Positions 16,574 through 27,344 of a stretch of 64,000 nt of DNA are shown here, in pieces (the first letter of the stretch is position 1; every line of letters starts with the position of its first letter). Location: contig NZ_JACHZF010000016.1 in assembly GCF_014193375.1 (NCBI RefSeq), positions 47,225 to 111,224 of the forward strand. The letters run 5' to 3'. The translations under genes and the position numbers were made by a program. Under the pieces are notes generated by a model. It ran no database searches. It was not told where the DNA came from and saw only the letters and a program-made list of their open reading frames with translations. The stretch comes from Halomonas campaniensis. GTDB lineage: Bacteria > Pseudomonadota > Gammaproteobacteria > Pseudomonadales > Halomonadaceae.

Positions 16574-17161
16574 TCACTTATCTCGCGGCACCCTCCCCAT
16601 CAGATAAAACTCCTCGTTGGGCGGGGTGCCTGCGAGGGTGACCAGGCGGTTGGACATGCCGAAGAAGGCGGCGATGGAACCAATGTCCCAGATATCGTCC
16701 TGGGTGAAGCCGACCTCCAGCAGGCGGGTCTGCCACTCATCGGTGAGCTCGCCCACCTCCAGGCCACAGTGCATGGCGAAATCGAGCATCACGGTGTGGC
16801 GCTCGCTCAGGCCGGCGACGCGGTGGTTGACGGCCACCTGGTCGGCCAGCAGCGGGTCCTTGCTGTAGATGCGCACCAGGGCGCCGTGGGCCACCACGCA
16901 GTAGAGGCAGCGGTTGCGGGCGCTGGTGGCCACCACGATCATCTCCTTCTCCGCCTTGGTCAGGGTGTCGGACTCCCGCTCCATCAGGGCGTCGTGGTAG
17001 GCGAAGAAGGCGCGGAACTCGGCCGGGCGGTGGGCCAGCATCAGGAAGACGTTAGGGATGAAGCCGGCCTTCTCCTGCACCGTCAGCATGGCGTCGCGGA
17101 CGTCCTCGGGCAGGTCCTGGATCGACTCGGGAATGGGAAAGCGGCTGATCGGGGTGGTCAT
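16574..17161 (-). CDS. AhpD-like / peroxidase-related protein (CMD superfamily)
   Basis: A 195-residue protein of the carboxymuconolactone decarboxylase/AhpD superfamily, close to the 'uncharacterised peroxidase-related' group. The active-site pattern E-x(11)-CxxCxxxH is visible, with C85, C88 and H92 in CLYCVVAH. Such proteins reduce peroxides or act as redox adaptors. The gene is GC-rich like the chromosome average, unlike the HNH and helicase genes on either side. AGGAG precedes the start, and its leader contains AACAAC. Its partner reductant is unknown. Confidence 0.8.
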   Translation of the reverse strand: MTTPISRFPIPESIQDLPEDVRDAMLTVQEKAGFIPNVFLMLAHRPAEFRAFFAYHDALMERESDTLTKAEKEMIVVATSARNRCLYCVVAHGALVRIYSKDPLLADQVAVNHRVAGLSERHTVMLDFAMHCGLEVGELTDEWQTRLLEVGFTQDDIWDIGSIAAFFGMSNRLVTLAGTPPNEEFYLMGRVPRDK

Positions 17162-17180
17162 GGTGGCTCCTGGCGTTGTG

Positions 17181-17186
17181 GTTGTT
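17181..17186 (-). promoter_or_regulatory. AACAAC leader motif before AhpD-like gene
   Basis: The minus strand reads CCAACAACCACAACG about 20 nt upstream of the Shine-Dalgarno of the gene starting at 17161. It is a weaker member of the ACAACAA leader set in this window. Confidence 0.25.
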
Positions 17187-17261
17187 GGCGCCGAACCAAA
17201 ATAGCAGCTTACGTCAACGTCAACATGCCTGCCAAAGTCGTATCCCCCGGAGACAGAGCCA

Positions 17262-20200
17262 CTACGCCGGCCGCGCCTCCTCGAAGAGTTCGGCGGGCAT
17301 GGGATGGACCAGCTCCCAGGTCATGGCGATAGGCCGATCCCCCTGGCAGCTCTTGAGGGCCTTGGCCTGTCCCAGGAAGATAAACGGCGCTGTTTCCCCT
17401 TCGATCCGCTTCGTCAGGCGGGCGAAGAAAAGGATGGTGTAGCCGCGCTCCTCGAAATGCAGATAGTTCTGTCCCGTTGCGCTGGCCTGACTGGTGTTTG
17501 ACTGACTTTCCCAGTGCAGCAGCGTGCGACTGATGGGGTAGTCGCGATAGCGCGTGGTGGGCGAGAAGTCACTTTCATCCTTCTGGAAGGTCACCAGGTG
17601 GATATAGGCGCGAATCTCCTTAGCATGGATCACCCCCACGCCGGTGGCGCCCGGCTTCGCCAGATTGGCCAAGCCTAAGGCCGCCTTAATCTCGGCGTTC
17701 CCATAGGCGCCGTGCAGCAGCAGGTCGCTTTCGAACGGTAGATCACTGAGAGGATGTAGCGGCACCTGCTGGTGAGCCCTCCGCCAGGCGGCAATCTCGG
17801 CGGCATCGGCCGCGATACTTGAATTGGCGCGCCACTTCCGCAGCGACTGCTCGAGACTATCGACGCCAACCAGACCACCCTTTTGGCCCCACAGCAGATA
17901 GTGCAGCGCCGTTTGTCGCGAGGTGTCATAGCGCCCCAGGGTCTCTTCGACGCCTTCCGATTGGCCCAGGGTCTCGATGGCGGAGAGCAGTTCGGGATCG
18001 CTGCGCAGCGCGATACGCGGTAGGGCCTTGCGCGCCTGGTCGATATCGGGATCAACGGGCAACGCTTGGCGGTCAGCCAAGGCTTTCCACTCGGACCAGC
18101 TGCGGCGCGAGAGCACCTGCACCGGCGTCAGCCCAGTCACCTCCAGGAAACGGCCAAAGGTGAGCGGTTTCCCGACCTCTTCCGACCAGGTGCGCAGTGT
18201 CTCGGGGATAAACTGATTCAGCTCGGCCAGCACCGAACGGATCTTGCCGAGCACTCGCTCTCGTGCGACCCGCTCAAGTTGAATGCTGCAACCGGGGGGA
18301 AGGCTGGGGAAGTCGGCCTCAACCTCGCGATCCAGCCGCTGGCGCCGTCCAGACAGCAGCGCCGTAAACTTGGTGTCCAGCCGATAGCGACGGTGGGTTT
18401 GTCCCACGAAGTCCAGCACGGTGAGACACTCCTTCCCCGGCGCGTGGCGCAATCCACGCCCTAACTGCAGGAGGAATACCGTCAGGCTCTCGGTAGGTCT
18501 CAGGAACATCACCAGATTGATATCGGGAACATCGACACCTTCGCTGAGCACGTCCACGGTGAACAGAAAGGGCAGCGCCCCCTCGCGGAACTCACGCAGC
18601 CGCTCTGCGCGTATCTCAGTCGGCGTGTCACCAACAATTACAGCGGCCCGGTACGCTTCGCCCAGCCGGTTGAAACACTCGGCCATATACTCGGCATGGC
18701 GCACCCCGGCGCAGAACCCCACCGCGCGCACGCCATGCAGATCGGGCTGATAGCGCTCCAATGCCTGCAGGATGGTGTCTACCCGCTGCTTGGCACGCAT
18801 GTCATCGCCGGTTAGCAGATTCTCCAGCTGCCGGGCGTCATAGCGGCCATTGCGCCAAAGCGCATCGTCACTGAGATCGACGCTGTCGCTGACGCCGAAA
18901 TAGTGGAAGGGACACAGCAGCTTCTCTTCCAGCGCCTCGGGAAGGCGAATCTCAGCGGCGAAATCACCATCGAAGTCCGGCAGGATACTGCTGCCGTCCA
19001 TTCGCTCGGGCGTGGCCGTCAGCCCCAGCAACACGGCAGGCTTAAGCTTCTCGAGCAGAGCCCGATAGCTGCTGGCGGTCTCATGATGGGCCTCATCGAT
19101 CACCACATAGTGGAAATGCTCGCTCCCTGACGTTTCCCAAGGCCGGTAACGGTTCAGCGTTTGCACCGAGGCAAATAGGTGGCGGTGTTCTGTCGGCACA
19201 TGCCCGCCCACCCAGAGCTCGCCGAAGTTCTGATCACGCAGCACGGTGCGGTAGCAGGCCTGAGCCTGTTCCAGAATTTCCTTACGATGCGCGACGAACA
19301 GTAGCGGCACCTGCCGCCCTTCACCTTCGCATACCCGTCGATAATCCAGCGCCGAGATCACGGTCTTGCCGGTACCGGTGGCCGCCACCACCAGATTACG
19401 ACACGAGCCGCGCTGGCGTGCGGCGGCCAGGGCTTCCAGAATTCGAAGCTGGAAAGGCCGAGGCGTGATCTCGGCGAAGAAGGTCGCCCCACCTTGAGCG
19501 CGATCCTTATGCGCGGCGATGGCCCGACGAAAGCGCGGGAAATCTTCTGGGGTATAGGGCTCGAACTCATCGCTTTCCCAGTAGGCCGCAAACTCCGCCT
19601 CGAAACGTTCGAGGATATGCCCCATATCCTGAGCGGTGACCTTGACGGTCCACTCCAGTCCCTGGGTCATCGCCGAGTGGGACATATTCGCCGAGCCGAT
19701 ATAGGCCGTGGAGTACCCGCTCTCTCGGCGAAAGTGGTAGGCCTTGGCATGCAAGCGCGTGCCGCCGGTGTCGTAGGAGACGCGCACGGTGACATTGGGC
19801 TGCTGGGTCAGCCACTCCAATGCGGTAGGGTCGCTGGCCCCCATATAGCTGGTGGAGATCAGGCGTACCGGAATATTTCGGTCGGCCAGGCGTTCGAAGG
19901 CGGGCATCAGCAGCCTAAGCCCTGACCATTTGATGAAAGAGACCAAAATATCGACACCGTCGGCCGTGGCCATCTCGGCCCGCAGCTCATGCTCGAGGGG
20001 CGGATCATGCCCCAACCCCGTCAGCAGGGCGCTGGTCGCCAAAGGCGTCGCCGGTCGAGGTAACCGATGGCTACCCTTTCCCAATTCGCTGAGTATCGGC
20101 TTATCGGCATCCAGCAGTTTCTTACGAGCCAGGTAGTCGAGACCATCGGTTGCCGAAATCAGCTCGATGAGTCGGTTAAGAAGCGGCAGCCGGCTCTTCT

Positions 20201-20378
20201 CATCGACAATCCGCAAGGCCTGATGTAGCAGCTGACCGAGAAACTGGGCGTAGGTGTGGGGCGCCGTCTCATCGTCGAGCTTACGCATCACTGGCTTGAG
20301 TTCAGGGTGGGCATCCAGTTGCGCGCTGAGCTCGTCATCGAGCAGTCGTTCGTAGAGCCCTTCCGGTAACCGTTCCAT
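17262..20378 (-). CDS. PLD-nuclease/SF2 helicase fusion with C-terminal DUF3427
   Basis: A 1038-residue protein. Residues about 125-265 form a phospholipase-D-like domain with one HxK motif (H210, K212 in RLHAKAYHF) and a downstream GSAN. Residues about 300-650 are an SF2 DEAH helicase: Walker A VVAATGTGKT (331-339), DEAH (428-431), GLTATPER, and the motif VI stretch QLGRGLRH. The remainder matches the DUF3427-type tail. Such fusions are usually orphan nucleases/helicases in variable genome regions and are suspected defence proteins. GGAAG precedes the chosen start; a 29-codon longer version is not supported. Base composition is less GC-rich than its neighbours. Confidence 0.85.
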   Translation of the reverse strand: MERLPEGLYERLLDDELSAQLDAHPELKPVMRKLDDETAPHTYAQFLGQLLHQALRIVDEKSRLPLLNRLIELISATDGLDYLARKKLLDADKPILSELGKGSHRLPRPATPLATSALLTGLGHDPPLEHELRAEMATADGVDILVSFIKWSGLRLLMPAFERLADRNIPVRLISTSYMGASDPTALEWLTQQPNVTVRVSYDTGGTRLHAKAYHFRRESGYSTAYIGSANMSHSAMTQGLEWTVKVTAQDMGHILERFEAEFAAYWESDEFEPYTPEDFPRFRRAIAAHKDRAQGGATFFAEITPRPFQLRILEALAAARQRGSCRNLVVAATGTGKTVISALDYRRVCEGEGRQVPLLFVAHRKEILEQAQACYRTVLRDQNFGELWVGGHVPTEHRHLFASVQTLNRYRPWETSGSEHFHYVVIDEAHHETASSYRALLEKLKPAVLLGLTATPERMDGSSILPDFDGDFAAEIRLPEALEEKLLCPFHYFGVSDSVDLSDDALWRNGRYDARQLENLLTGDDMRAKQRVDTILQALERYQPDLHGVRAVGFCAGVRHAEYMAECFNRLGEAYRAAVIVGDTPTEIRAERLREFREGALPFLFTVDVLSEGVDVPDINLVMFLRPTESLTVFLLQLGRGLRHAPGKECLTVLDFVGQTHRRYRLDTKFTALLSGRRQRLDREVEADFPSLPPGCSIQLERVARERVLGKIRSVLAELNQFIPETLRTWSEEVGKPLTFGRFLEVTGLTPVQVLSRRSWSEWKALADRQALPVDPDIDQARKALPRIALRSDPELLSAIETLGQSEGVEETLGRYDTSRQTALHYLLWGQKGGLVGVDSLEQSLRKWRANSSIAADAAEIAAWRRAHQQVPLHPLSDLPFESDLLLHGAYGNAEIKAALGLANLAKPGATGVGVIHAKEIRAYIHLVTFQKDESDFSPTTRYRDYPISRTLLHWESQSNTSQASATGQNYLHFEERGYTILFFARLTKRIEGETAPFIFLGQAKALKSCQGDRPIAMTWELVHPMPAELFEEARPA

Positions 20379-20435
20379 GGTGTCTCTTCCCTGCCCTGTC
20401 AATGCCCTCCAGGGTAACAGCAACGGACAGCCACG

Positions 20436-20480
20436 GGAGGCCTGTGGCCTCCATTCGCGCAGCAAAGCTGTGCTCCTACA
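20436..20480 (-). repeat. GTAGGAG-type REP palindrome (intergenic)
   Basis: On the minus strand: GTAGGAG, hairpin 1 (GCACAGC/TTT/GCTGCGC), GCGAATGG, hairpin 2 (GGAGGCC/ACA/GGCCTCC). This two-hairpin layout with a GTAGGAG head is that of repetitive extragenic palindromes of gammaproteobacteria, which are normally mobilised by RAYT transposases. It lies between the helicase and mmsA genes. A near relative is inside recD at 62074. Confidence 0.7.
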
Positions 20481-20494
20481 GGGGCGTACAAAAG

Positions 20495-20526
20495 CACGGC
20501 CCCGCCTCTCTCGAGGCGGGGCCGTG
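20495..20526 (-). terminator. mmsA: Rho-independent terminator of mmsA
   Basis: A perfect 14-bp inverted repeat (20495-20508 with 20513-20526, loop of 4) lies 21 bp after the mmsA stop. On the minus strand it is followed by CTTTTGT, a fair U-tract. Confidence 0.85.
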
Positions 20527-20546
20527 TTGTCACCGAGCGGGTGTGA

Positions 20547-22046
20547 TCAGCTCAGCGAGATGGTGCTGTTGATGCCGCTGGAGACGTTCTCCGGCTCGAA
20601 CCAGCGGGCGGTGACGGTCTTGGTCTGGGTCCAGAAGGCGATGGCCTGCTTGCCGTTGGGGCCCAGGTCACCCAGCTTGGAGCCGCGCGAGCCGGTGAAG
20701 CTGAAGTAGGCGACCGGCACCGGGATCGGCACGTTGATGCCCACCTGGCCGACGTCGATGTCGCTCTCGAAGCGGCGCGCCACCCAGCCGGAGTTGGTGA
20801 AGATGGAGGTGCCGTTGCCGTTGGGGTTGGCGTTGATGAACTCGATCGCCTCGTCCAGGGTGTCGACGGTCACCACGCAGAGCACCGGGCCAAAGATCTC
20901 CTCGCGGTAGATGGTCATCTCGGCGGTGACGTCGGCGAACAGGGTGGGGCCGACGAAGTTGCCGTCCGGGTAGCCTTCCACCTGGTAGCCGCGGCCGTCC
21001 ACCAGCAGCTTGGCGCCCTCCTTCTCGCCGGCGGTGATCAGCCGCTCGACGCGCTCCTTGGCCTGGGGGGAGACCAGCGGGCCGAGGTCGGCATCACGCT
21101 GGGTGCCGGGGCCCACCTTCATGGTGCGGGTGCCCTCGACGATGTCGTCCAGCCACTCGCGGGCCTCGCCCACCAGCACCACCACGGAGTTGGCCATGCA
21201 GCGCTGGCCGGCGGCCCCGTAGGCGGAACCGAGCAGGTTGTTGATGGCCTGGCTACGGTTGGCGTCGGGCATGATCACGCAGTGGTTCTTGGCGCCCATC
21301 ATCGACTGCATGCGCTTGCCGGCGGCGGCGGCGCGGTTGTAGAGCAGTGAGCCCACGTGGGTGGAGCCGATGAAGGAGAGCGCCTTGATGTCGGTGTGGT
21401 CGGCGATCTGGTTGGCCACGTCCGGGCCGCCGTGGACCACGTTGAGCACCCCGGCCGGGATGCCCGCCTCGTGGGCCAGCTCGACCAGGCGCATGGTGGA
21501 GCTCGGGTCCTGCTCGGAGGGCTTGAGCACGAAGGTGTTGCCGGTGGCGATGGCCAGCGGGAACATGAAGCAGGGCAGCATGATCGGGAAGTTGAAGGCG
21601 GTGATGCCGGCGCCCACGCCCAGCGGCTGGTTCAGGGTGTAGACGTCCACCTCGCTGGCGGCGTTCTCGGCCAGCTCGCCCAGCTGCAGGGAGGTGATCG
21701 AGCAGGCGTGCTCCACCACCTCCAGGCCGCGGCCCACCTCGCCGGCGGCATCGGGCAGGGTCTTGCCGTGCTCCTCGGTGATCAGCGCGGCCAGCTCGTC
21801 GGTGTTGTCGCGGATCAGCGCCTGCAGCTTGAGCATGATGCGCATGCGCTTGGCCAGCGGCACCTTGCGCCAGGTCTTGAAGGCCTCCTTGGCGCTGGCC
21901 ACGGCGCGCTCGACCTCCTCGGCGGAGCAGAACGGCACCCGCGCGACCACCTCCTGGGTGGCCGGGTTGACCACGTCGCGCCACTCCTGGCTCTGGGACT
22001 GGACGGGCTGGCCGTCGATGTACATGGGGATTTCGCGGACTGACAT
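20547..22046 (-). CDS. mmsA: CoA-acylating methylmalonate-semialdehyde dehydrogenase MmsA
   Basis: A 499-residue aldehyde dehydrogenase of the MMSDH subgroup: FNFPIMLPCFMFPLAIA and the catalytic Cys C283 in GAAGQRCMANSVVV are characteristic. It converts methylmalonate- or malonate-semialdehyde to propionyl- or acetyl-CoA in valine, inositol and beta-alanine breakdown. It ends in a strong terminator and stands divergent from a LysR gene, which is its likely regulator. The usual partner mmsB is not adjacent. Confidence 0.92.
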   Translation of the reverse strand: MSVREIPMYIDGQPVQSQSQEWRDVVNPATQEVVARVPFCSAEEVERAVASAKEAFKTWRKVPLAKRMRIMLKLQALIRDNTDELAALITEEHGKTLPDAAGEVGRGLEVVEHACSITSLQLGELAENAASEVDVYTLNQPLGVGAGITAFNFPIMLPCFMFPLAIATGNTFVLKPSEQDPSSTMRLVELAHEAGIPAGVLNVVHGGPDVANQIADHTDIKALSFIGSTHVGSLLYNRAAAAGKRMQSMMGAKNHCVIMPDANRSQAINNLLGSAYGAAGQRCMANSVVVLVGEAREWLDDIVEGTRTMKVGPGTQRDADLGPLVSPQAKERVERLITAGEKEGAKLLVDGRGYQVEGYPDGNFVGPTLFADVTAEMTIYREEIFGPVLCVVTVDTLDEAIEFINANPNGNGTSIFTNSGWVARRFESDIDVGQVGINVPIPVPVAYFSFTGSRGSKLGDLGPNGKQAIAFWTQTKTVTARWFEPENVSSGINSTISLS

Positions 22047-22087
22047 GGGCGTGCTCCTCTCTGTGCGGTCGCTGCCCGGGGGATCGG

Positions 22088-22098
22088 CTTGTTGTTGA
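22088..22098 (-). promoter_or_regulatory. ACAACAA leader motif before mmsA
   Basis: The minus strand reads TCAACAACAAG about 42-52 nt upstream of the mmsA start codon. It is part of the window-wide A-rich leader set and a possible Hfq distal-face site. Confidence 0.35.
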
Positions 22099-22213
22099 CG
22101 TTGCCGTGGATCGCCCTGGCATTAGACTTTGTGTGTATAAAAACACGGAAGGTGATGACGTCGAGTCTATCCAGACGTCGGATGGCGTGACAACGGGCAG
22201 TCGGGCACATTGT

Positions 22214-22231
22214 TTGTGCATCCATGCACAA
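22214..22231. promoter_or_regulatory. Palindromic operator between mmsA and lysR
   Basis: TTGTGCATCCATGCACAA is a perfect 8+2+8 palindrome 36 bp upstream of the LysR start codon, in the divergent promoter region. It contains a T-N11-A core and is a plausible binding site for the adjacent LysR-type regulator. Confidence 0.5.
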
Positions 22232-22266
22232 CAAGCGGCCTGAACAGGCAACGGCGGGAGGGCCCC

Positions 22267-23208
22267 ATGCTCGACTGGCAGGATATCCAGATCTTTCTCG
22301 AGGTGGCGCGCAGCCAGCGGCTCACCGATGCCGCCCGCCGGCTGGGGCTGGACCACTCCACCCTCTCCCGGCGCACGCGGCGTTTCGAGCAGAAGCTCAA
22401 CACCCAGCTCTTCGAGCGCAGCACCCACGGCTACCACCTCACCGAGGCGGGCCAGCAGCTGCTCGCCCACGCCGAGGAGATGGCCCGCCACGCCTTCGAG
22501 GCCGGCGAGAGCCTCACCGACAAGAACCACCAGATCAGCGGCCAGATCCGTCTGGGGGTGACCGAGGGCTTCGGCACCTGGGTGATCGCCCCGCTGCTCT
22601 CGGCCTTCTGCGAGCGCCACCCGGGGGTCACCCTGGACCTGCTCGCCCTGCCCCGGGTGGTCAACCTGAGCCGCCACGAGGCGGACCTGGCCATCACCGT
22701 GGAGCGCCCGGTGAGCCCGGGCCTGGTGATCTCGCGGCTGTGCGACTACCGGCTGCGGCTCTACGGCAGCGAGGGCTACCTCGCCCGCCACGGCCGGCCC
22801 GGGCGGCTCGCCGAGCTGGGGGAGCACCGTCTGGTGGGCTACGTGGACGACCTGATCTTCAGCGAGCAGCTCAGCTACCTGGAGCCGCTGCTCGACCCCG
22901 CGGTGGTCGGCCACCCCGGGCCGCACTTCGCCATGCGCAGCACCAGCGTGACCACCCAGCACGCCGCCTGCCTGCACGGGGCGGGGCTCGCCGTGCTGCC
23001 CTGCTTCATGGCGGAAAGCAGCGGGCCACTGGTCCGGGTGCTGGCAGACGAGGTAGCGATCGACCGCCAGTTCTGGATCACCGCCCGCCAGGAGCAGCGC
23101 CGGCTGGCCCGGGTACGCCTGCTGTGGGACTTCCTGCGCGAGGCGCTGGAGGCCAACCGCGCCTTCCTGATGGGCGAGGCCCGCGAGCTGCAACTTCCCG
23201 AGGCCTGA
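22267..23208 (+). CDS. LysR-family transcriptional regulator, divergent from mmsA
   Basis: A 313-residue LysR-type regulator. The N-terminal winged helix-turn-helix (WQDIQIFLEVARSQRLTDAA, then SRRTRRFEQKL) is followed by a periplasmic-binding-like effector domain. Start 22267 follows GGGAGGG. It most likely controls mmsA, from which it is divergently transcribed across a 220-bp region containing a perfect palindrome. LysR proteins usually repress their own gene and activate the divergent one when a pathway intermediate is bound. Confidence 0.85.
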   Translation: MLDWQDIQIFLEVARSQRLTDAARRLGLDHSTLSRRTRRFEQKLNTQLFERSTHGYHLTEAGQQLLAHAEEMARHAFEAGESLTDKNHQISGQIRLGVTEGFGTWVIAPLLSAFCERHPGVTLDLLALPRVVNLSRHEADLAITVERPVSPGLVISRLCDYRLRLYGSEGYLARHGRPGRLAELGEHRLVGYVDDLIFSEQLSYLEPLLDPAVVGHPGPHFAMRSTSVTTQHAACLHGAGLAVLPCFMAESSGPLVRVLADEVAIDRQFWITARQEQRRLARVRLLWDFLREALEANRAFLMGEARELQLPEA

Positions 23209-23312
23209 CGAGACGCCTCAGACGTAGCAGCTCCGCCACCGCCTGCCGATTGAGATTGGCTATCGCAGCGGTCGACATTGCCGCATTGTGCTAATGGATC
23301 TCGGAGGAGTAG

Positions 23313-25637
<2,325 letters not shown>

Positions 25638-25683
25638 CGCCGATGGGATGGCCGGGGAGACCCGGCCACGCCTGCCGATACAG

Positions 25684-25714
25684 AGACGCCCGGGAAAACC
25701 CGGGCGTCTTTCTT
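25684..25714 (+). terminator. katG: Rho-independent terminator of katG
   Basis: AGACGCCCGGG / CCCGGGCGTCT (25684-25694 with 25699-25709) with an AAAA loop, then TTTCTT. It begins 47 bp after the katG stop. Confidence 0.92.
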
Positions 25715-25737
25715 GGTGCAGGGGTTTCCGTGGCGGC

Positions 25738-27228
25738 TCAGGTCCCGCAGAAGGTGCGGAAGACCCGCTCGGTGGGCGGTGCCGGCTGGGCGTATTCCTC
25801 CCGCCCCGGCTGCTCGGTGAAGGGCTCGGCCAGCACCTCCGCCAGGGCCTCGAAGGGGCCGAAGTCGTCGTGCTCCGCCGCCGCGGCGATCGCCCGTTCC
25901 ACCTGGTGGTTGCGCGGGATGTAGAGCGGATTGACCGCCTCCATGCGCGCGGCGATCGCCAGCGGCGACGCCTCCTCCCGGGCCAGGCGCTCGCGCCAGC
26001 GCGGCAGCCACGTCCGCAGCGCCCCGTCGCTCTCGAACAGCGCGAGCAGCGCGGAGGCGTCCTCCTCCACCGCCTCACCCTCTTCAACCGCTTCACTCAG
26101 GCGGCGGAAGGCCAGGGTGAAGTCGGCACGGCCGGCGTGCATCGCCTCGAGGAAGGCCTCCACCAGCTCGCGGTCCCCCGCCTCTTCCCTGGCGAGCCCG
26201 AGCTTCTCGCGCATCACCGCCAGCCATTCGGCCTCATAGCGCGGCTCATAGCGCTTGATCACCTCGGTGGCCTGCTCGATCGCCCGCTGCCGGTCGTCGT
26301 CGATCAGCGGGATCAGCGTCTCGGCCAGCCGCGCCAGGTTCCACTGGGCGAGCCACGGCTGGTTGCGGTAGGCGTAGCGCCCCTGCTCGTCGATGGAGCT
26401 GAACACCATCGCCGGGTCATGGGCCTCCATGAAGGCGCAGGGGCCGTAGTCGATGGTCTCGCCGGAGATGGTGCAGTTGTCGGTGTTCATCACGCCGTGG
26501 ATGAAGCCGAGCCCCATCCACTTCGCCACCAGCGCCGCCTGACGCTCGGCCACCGCCTCCAGCAGGGCCGTGTAGCGCTCACCCCCTTCCAGGCCCTGAA
26601 GCGCCGGATAGTGTCGCTCGATGGCCAGGTCGGCGAGCGTCCTGATCGCCTCAAGGTCGTCCCGGGCGGCGAAGTACTGGAAGGTGCCCACCCGCAGATG
26701 GCTCGACGCCACCCGGGTCAGCACCGCGCCGGGCTCCGGCACCCGGCGGAACACCCGCTCGCCGGTGGTCACCGCGGCCAGCGCCCGGGTGGTGGGCACG
26801 CCGAGGCGGTACATCGCCTCGCTGACCAGGTACTCGCGCAGCACGGGTCCCAGCGGTGCCCGGCCGTCCGCGCCCCGGGAGAAGGGGGTCATCCCGGCGC
26901 CCTTGAGCTGGATATCGCGCAGCCGCCCGTCGCGGTCGGTCACCTCGCCCAGCAGCACCGCCCGGCCGTCGCCGAGGCGCGGGTTGAAGTGGCCGAACTG
27001 GTGGCCGGCATAGGCCTGGGCCAGCGGCTCGGCGCCGGCCGGCACGACGTTGCCGGCGAACCATTCGGCGGCCCGGGCCTCGTCGACATCGGCGAGGTCG
27101 AACCCCAGCTGCTCGGCCAGCGCCCGGTTGAAGGCGACCAGCCGCGGCGCGGGGACCGGCACGGGGTCGAAACGCTCGTAGAAACGCCCGGGCAGGCGGG
27201 CATAGCGCAGGGTGAACTCGGGAAACAT
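25738..27228 (-). CDS. selO: Protein adenylyltransferase SelO (YdiU)
   Basis: A 496-residue SelO/YdiU family pseudokinase, which AMPylates Ser, Thr and Tyr of other proteins and links to redox stress. Typical blocks are GHQFGHFNPRLGDGRA, the kinase-like core, and MNTDNCTISGETIDYGPCAF. A cysteine three residues from the end (FCGT) matches the conserved C-terminal Cys (Sec in eukaryotes) that can form a regulatory disulfide. Start 27228 (MFPEFTLRY) is chosen because the 13-residue longer form is not family-like. It converges on katG, a fitting oxidative-stress neighbour. Confidence 0.92.
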   Translation of the reverse strand: MFPEFTLRYARLPGRFYERFDPVPVPAPRLVAFNRALAEQLGFDLADVDEARAAEWFAGNVVPAGAEPLAQAYAGHQFGHFNPRLGDGRAVLLGEVTDRDGRLRDIQLKGAGMTPFSRGADGRAPLGPVLREYLVSEAMYRLGVPTTRALAAVTTGERVFRRVPEPGAVLTRVASSHLRVGTFQYFAARDDLEAIRTLADLAIERHYPALQGLEGGERYTALLEAVAERQAALVAKWMGLGFIHGVMNTDNCTISGETIDYGPCAFMEAHDPAMVFSSIDEQGRYAYRNQPWLAQWNLARLAETLIPLIDDDRQRAIEQATEVIKRYEPRYEAEWLAVMREKLGLAREEAGDRELVEAFLEAMHAGRADFTLAFRRLSEAVEEGEAVEEDASALLALFESDGALRTWLPRWRERLAREEASPLAIAARMEAVNPLYIPRNHQVERAIAAAAEHDDFGPFEALAEVLAEPFTEQPGREEYAQPAPPTERVFRTFCGT

Positions 27229-27344
27229 GGCGGCTCCAGTCGCGGGCCAGGGTGGCCGGGGAATCAATACCCGAGTATAACGCTCGGGATTGATCCTTTC
27301 GACCTATCGCCGCCATCGCGAGGCGGGGCGTCCCCGCGGGCGAT

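Noticed and set aside
16574..17161. Part of the HNH/helicase patch as one defence operon
   Set aside because: The AhpD-like gene is chromosome-like in GC, has its own Shine-Dalgarno and leader, and belongs to a redox family; it is not obviously linked.
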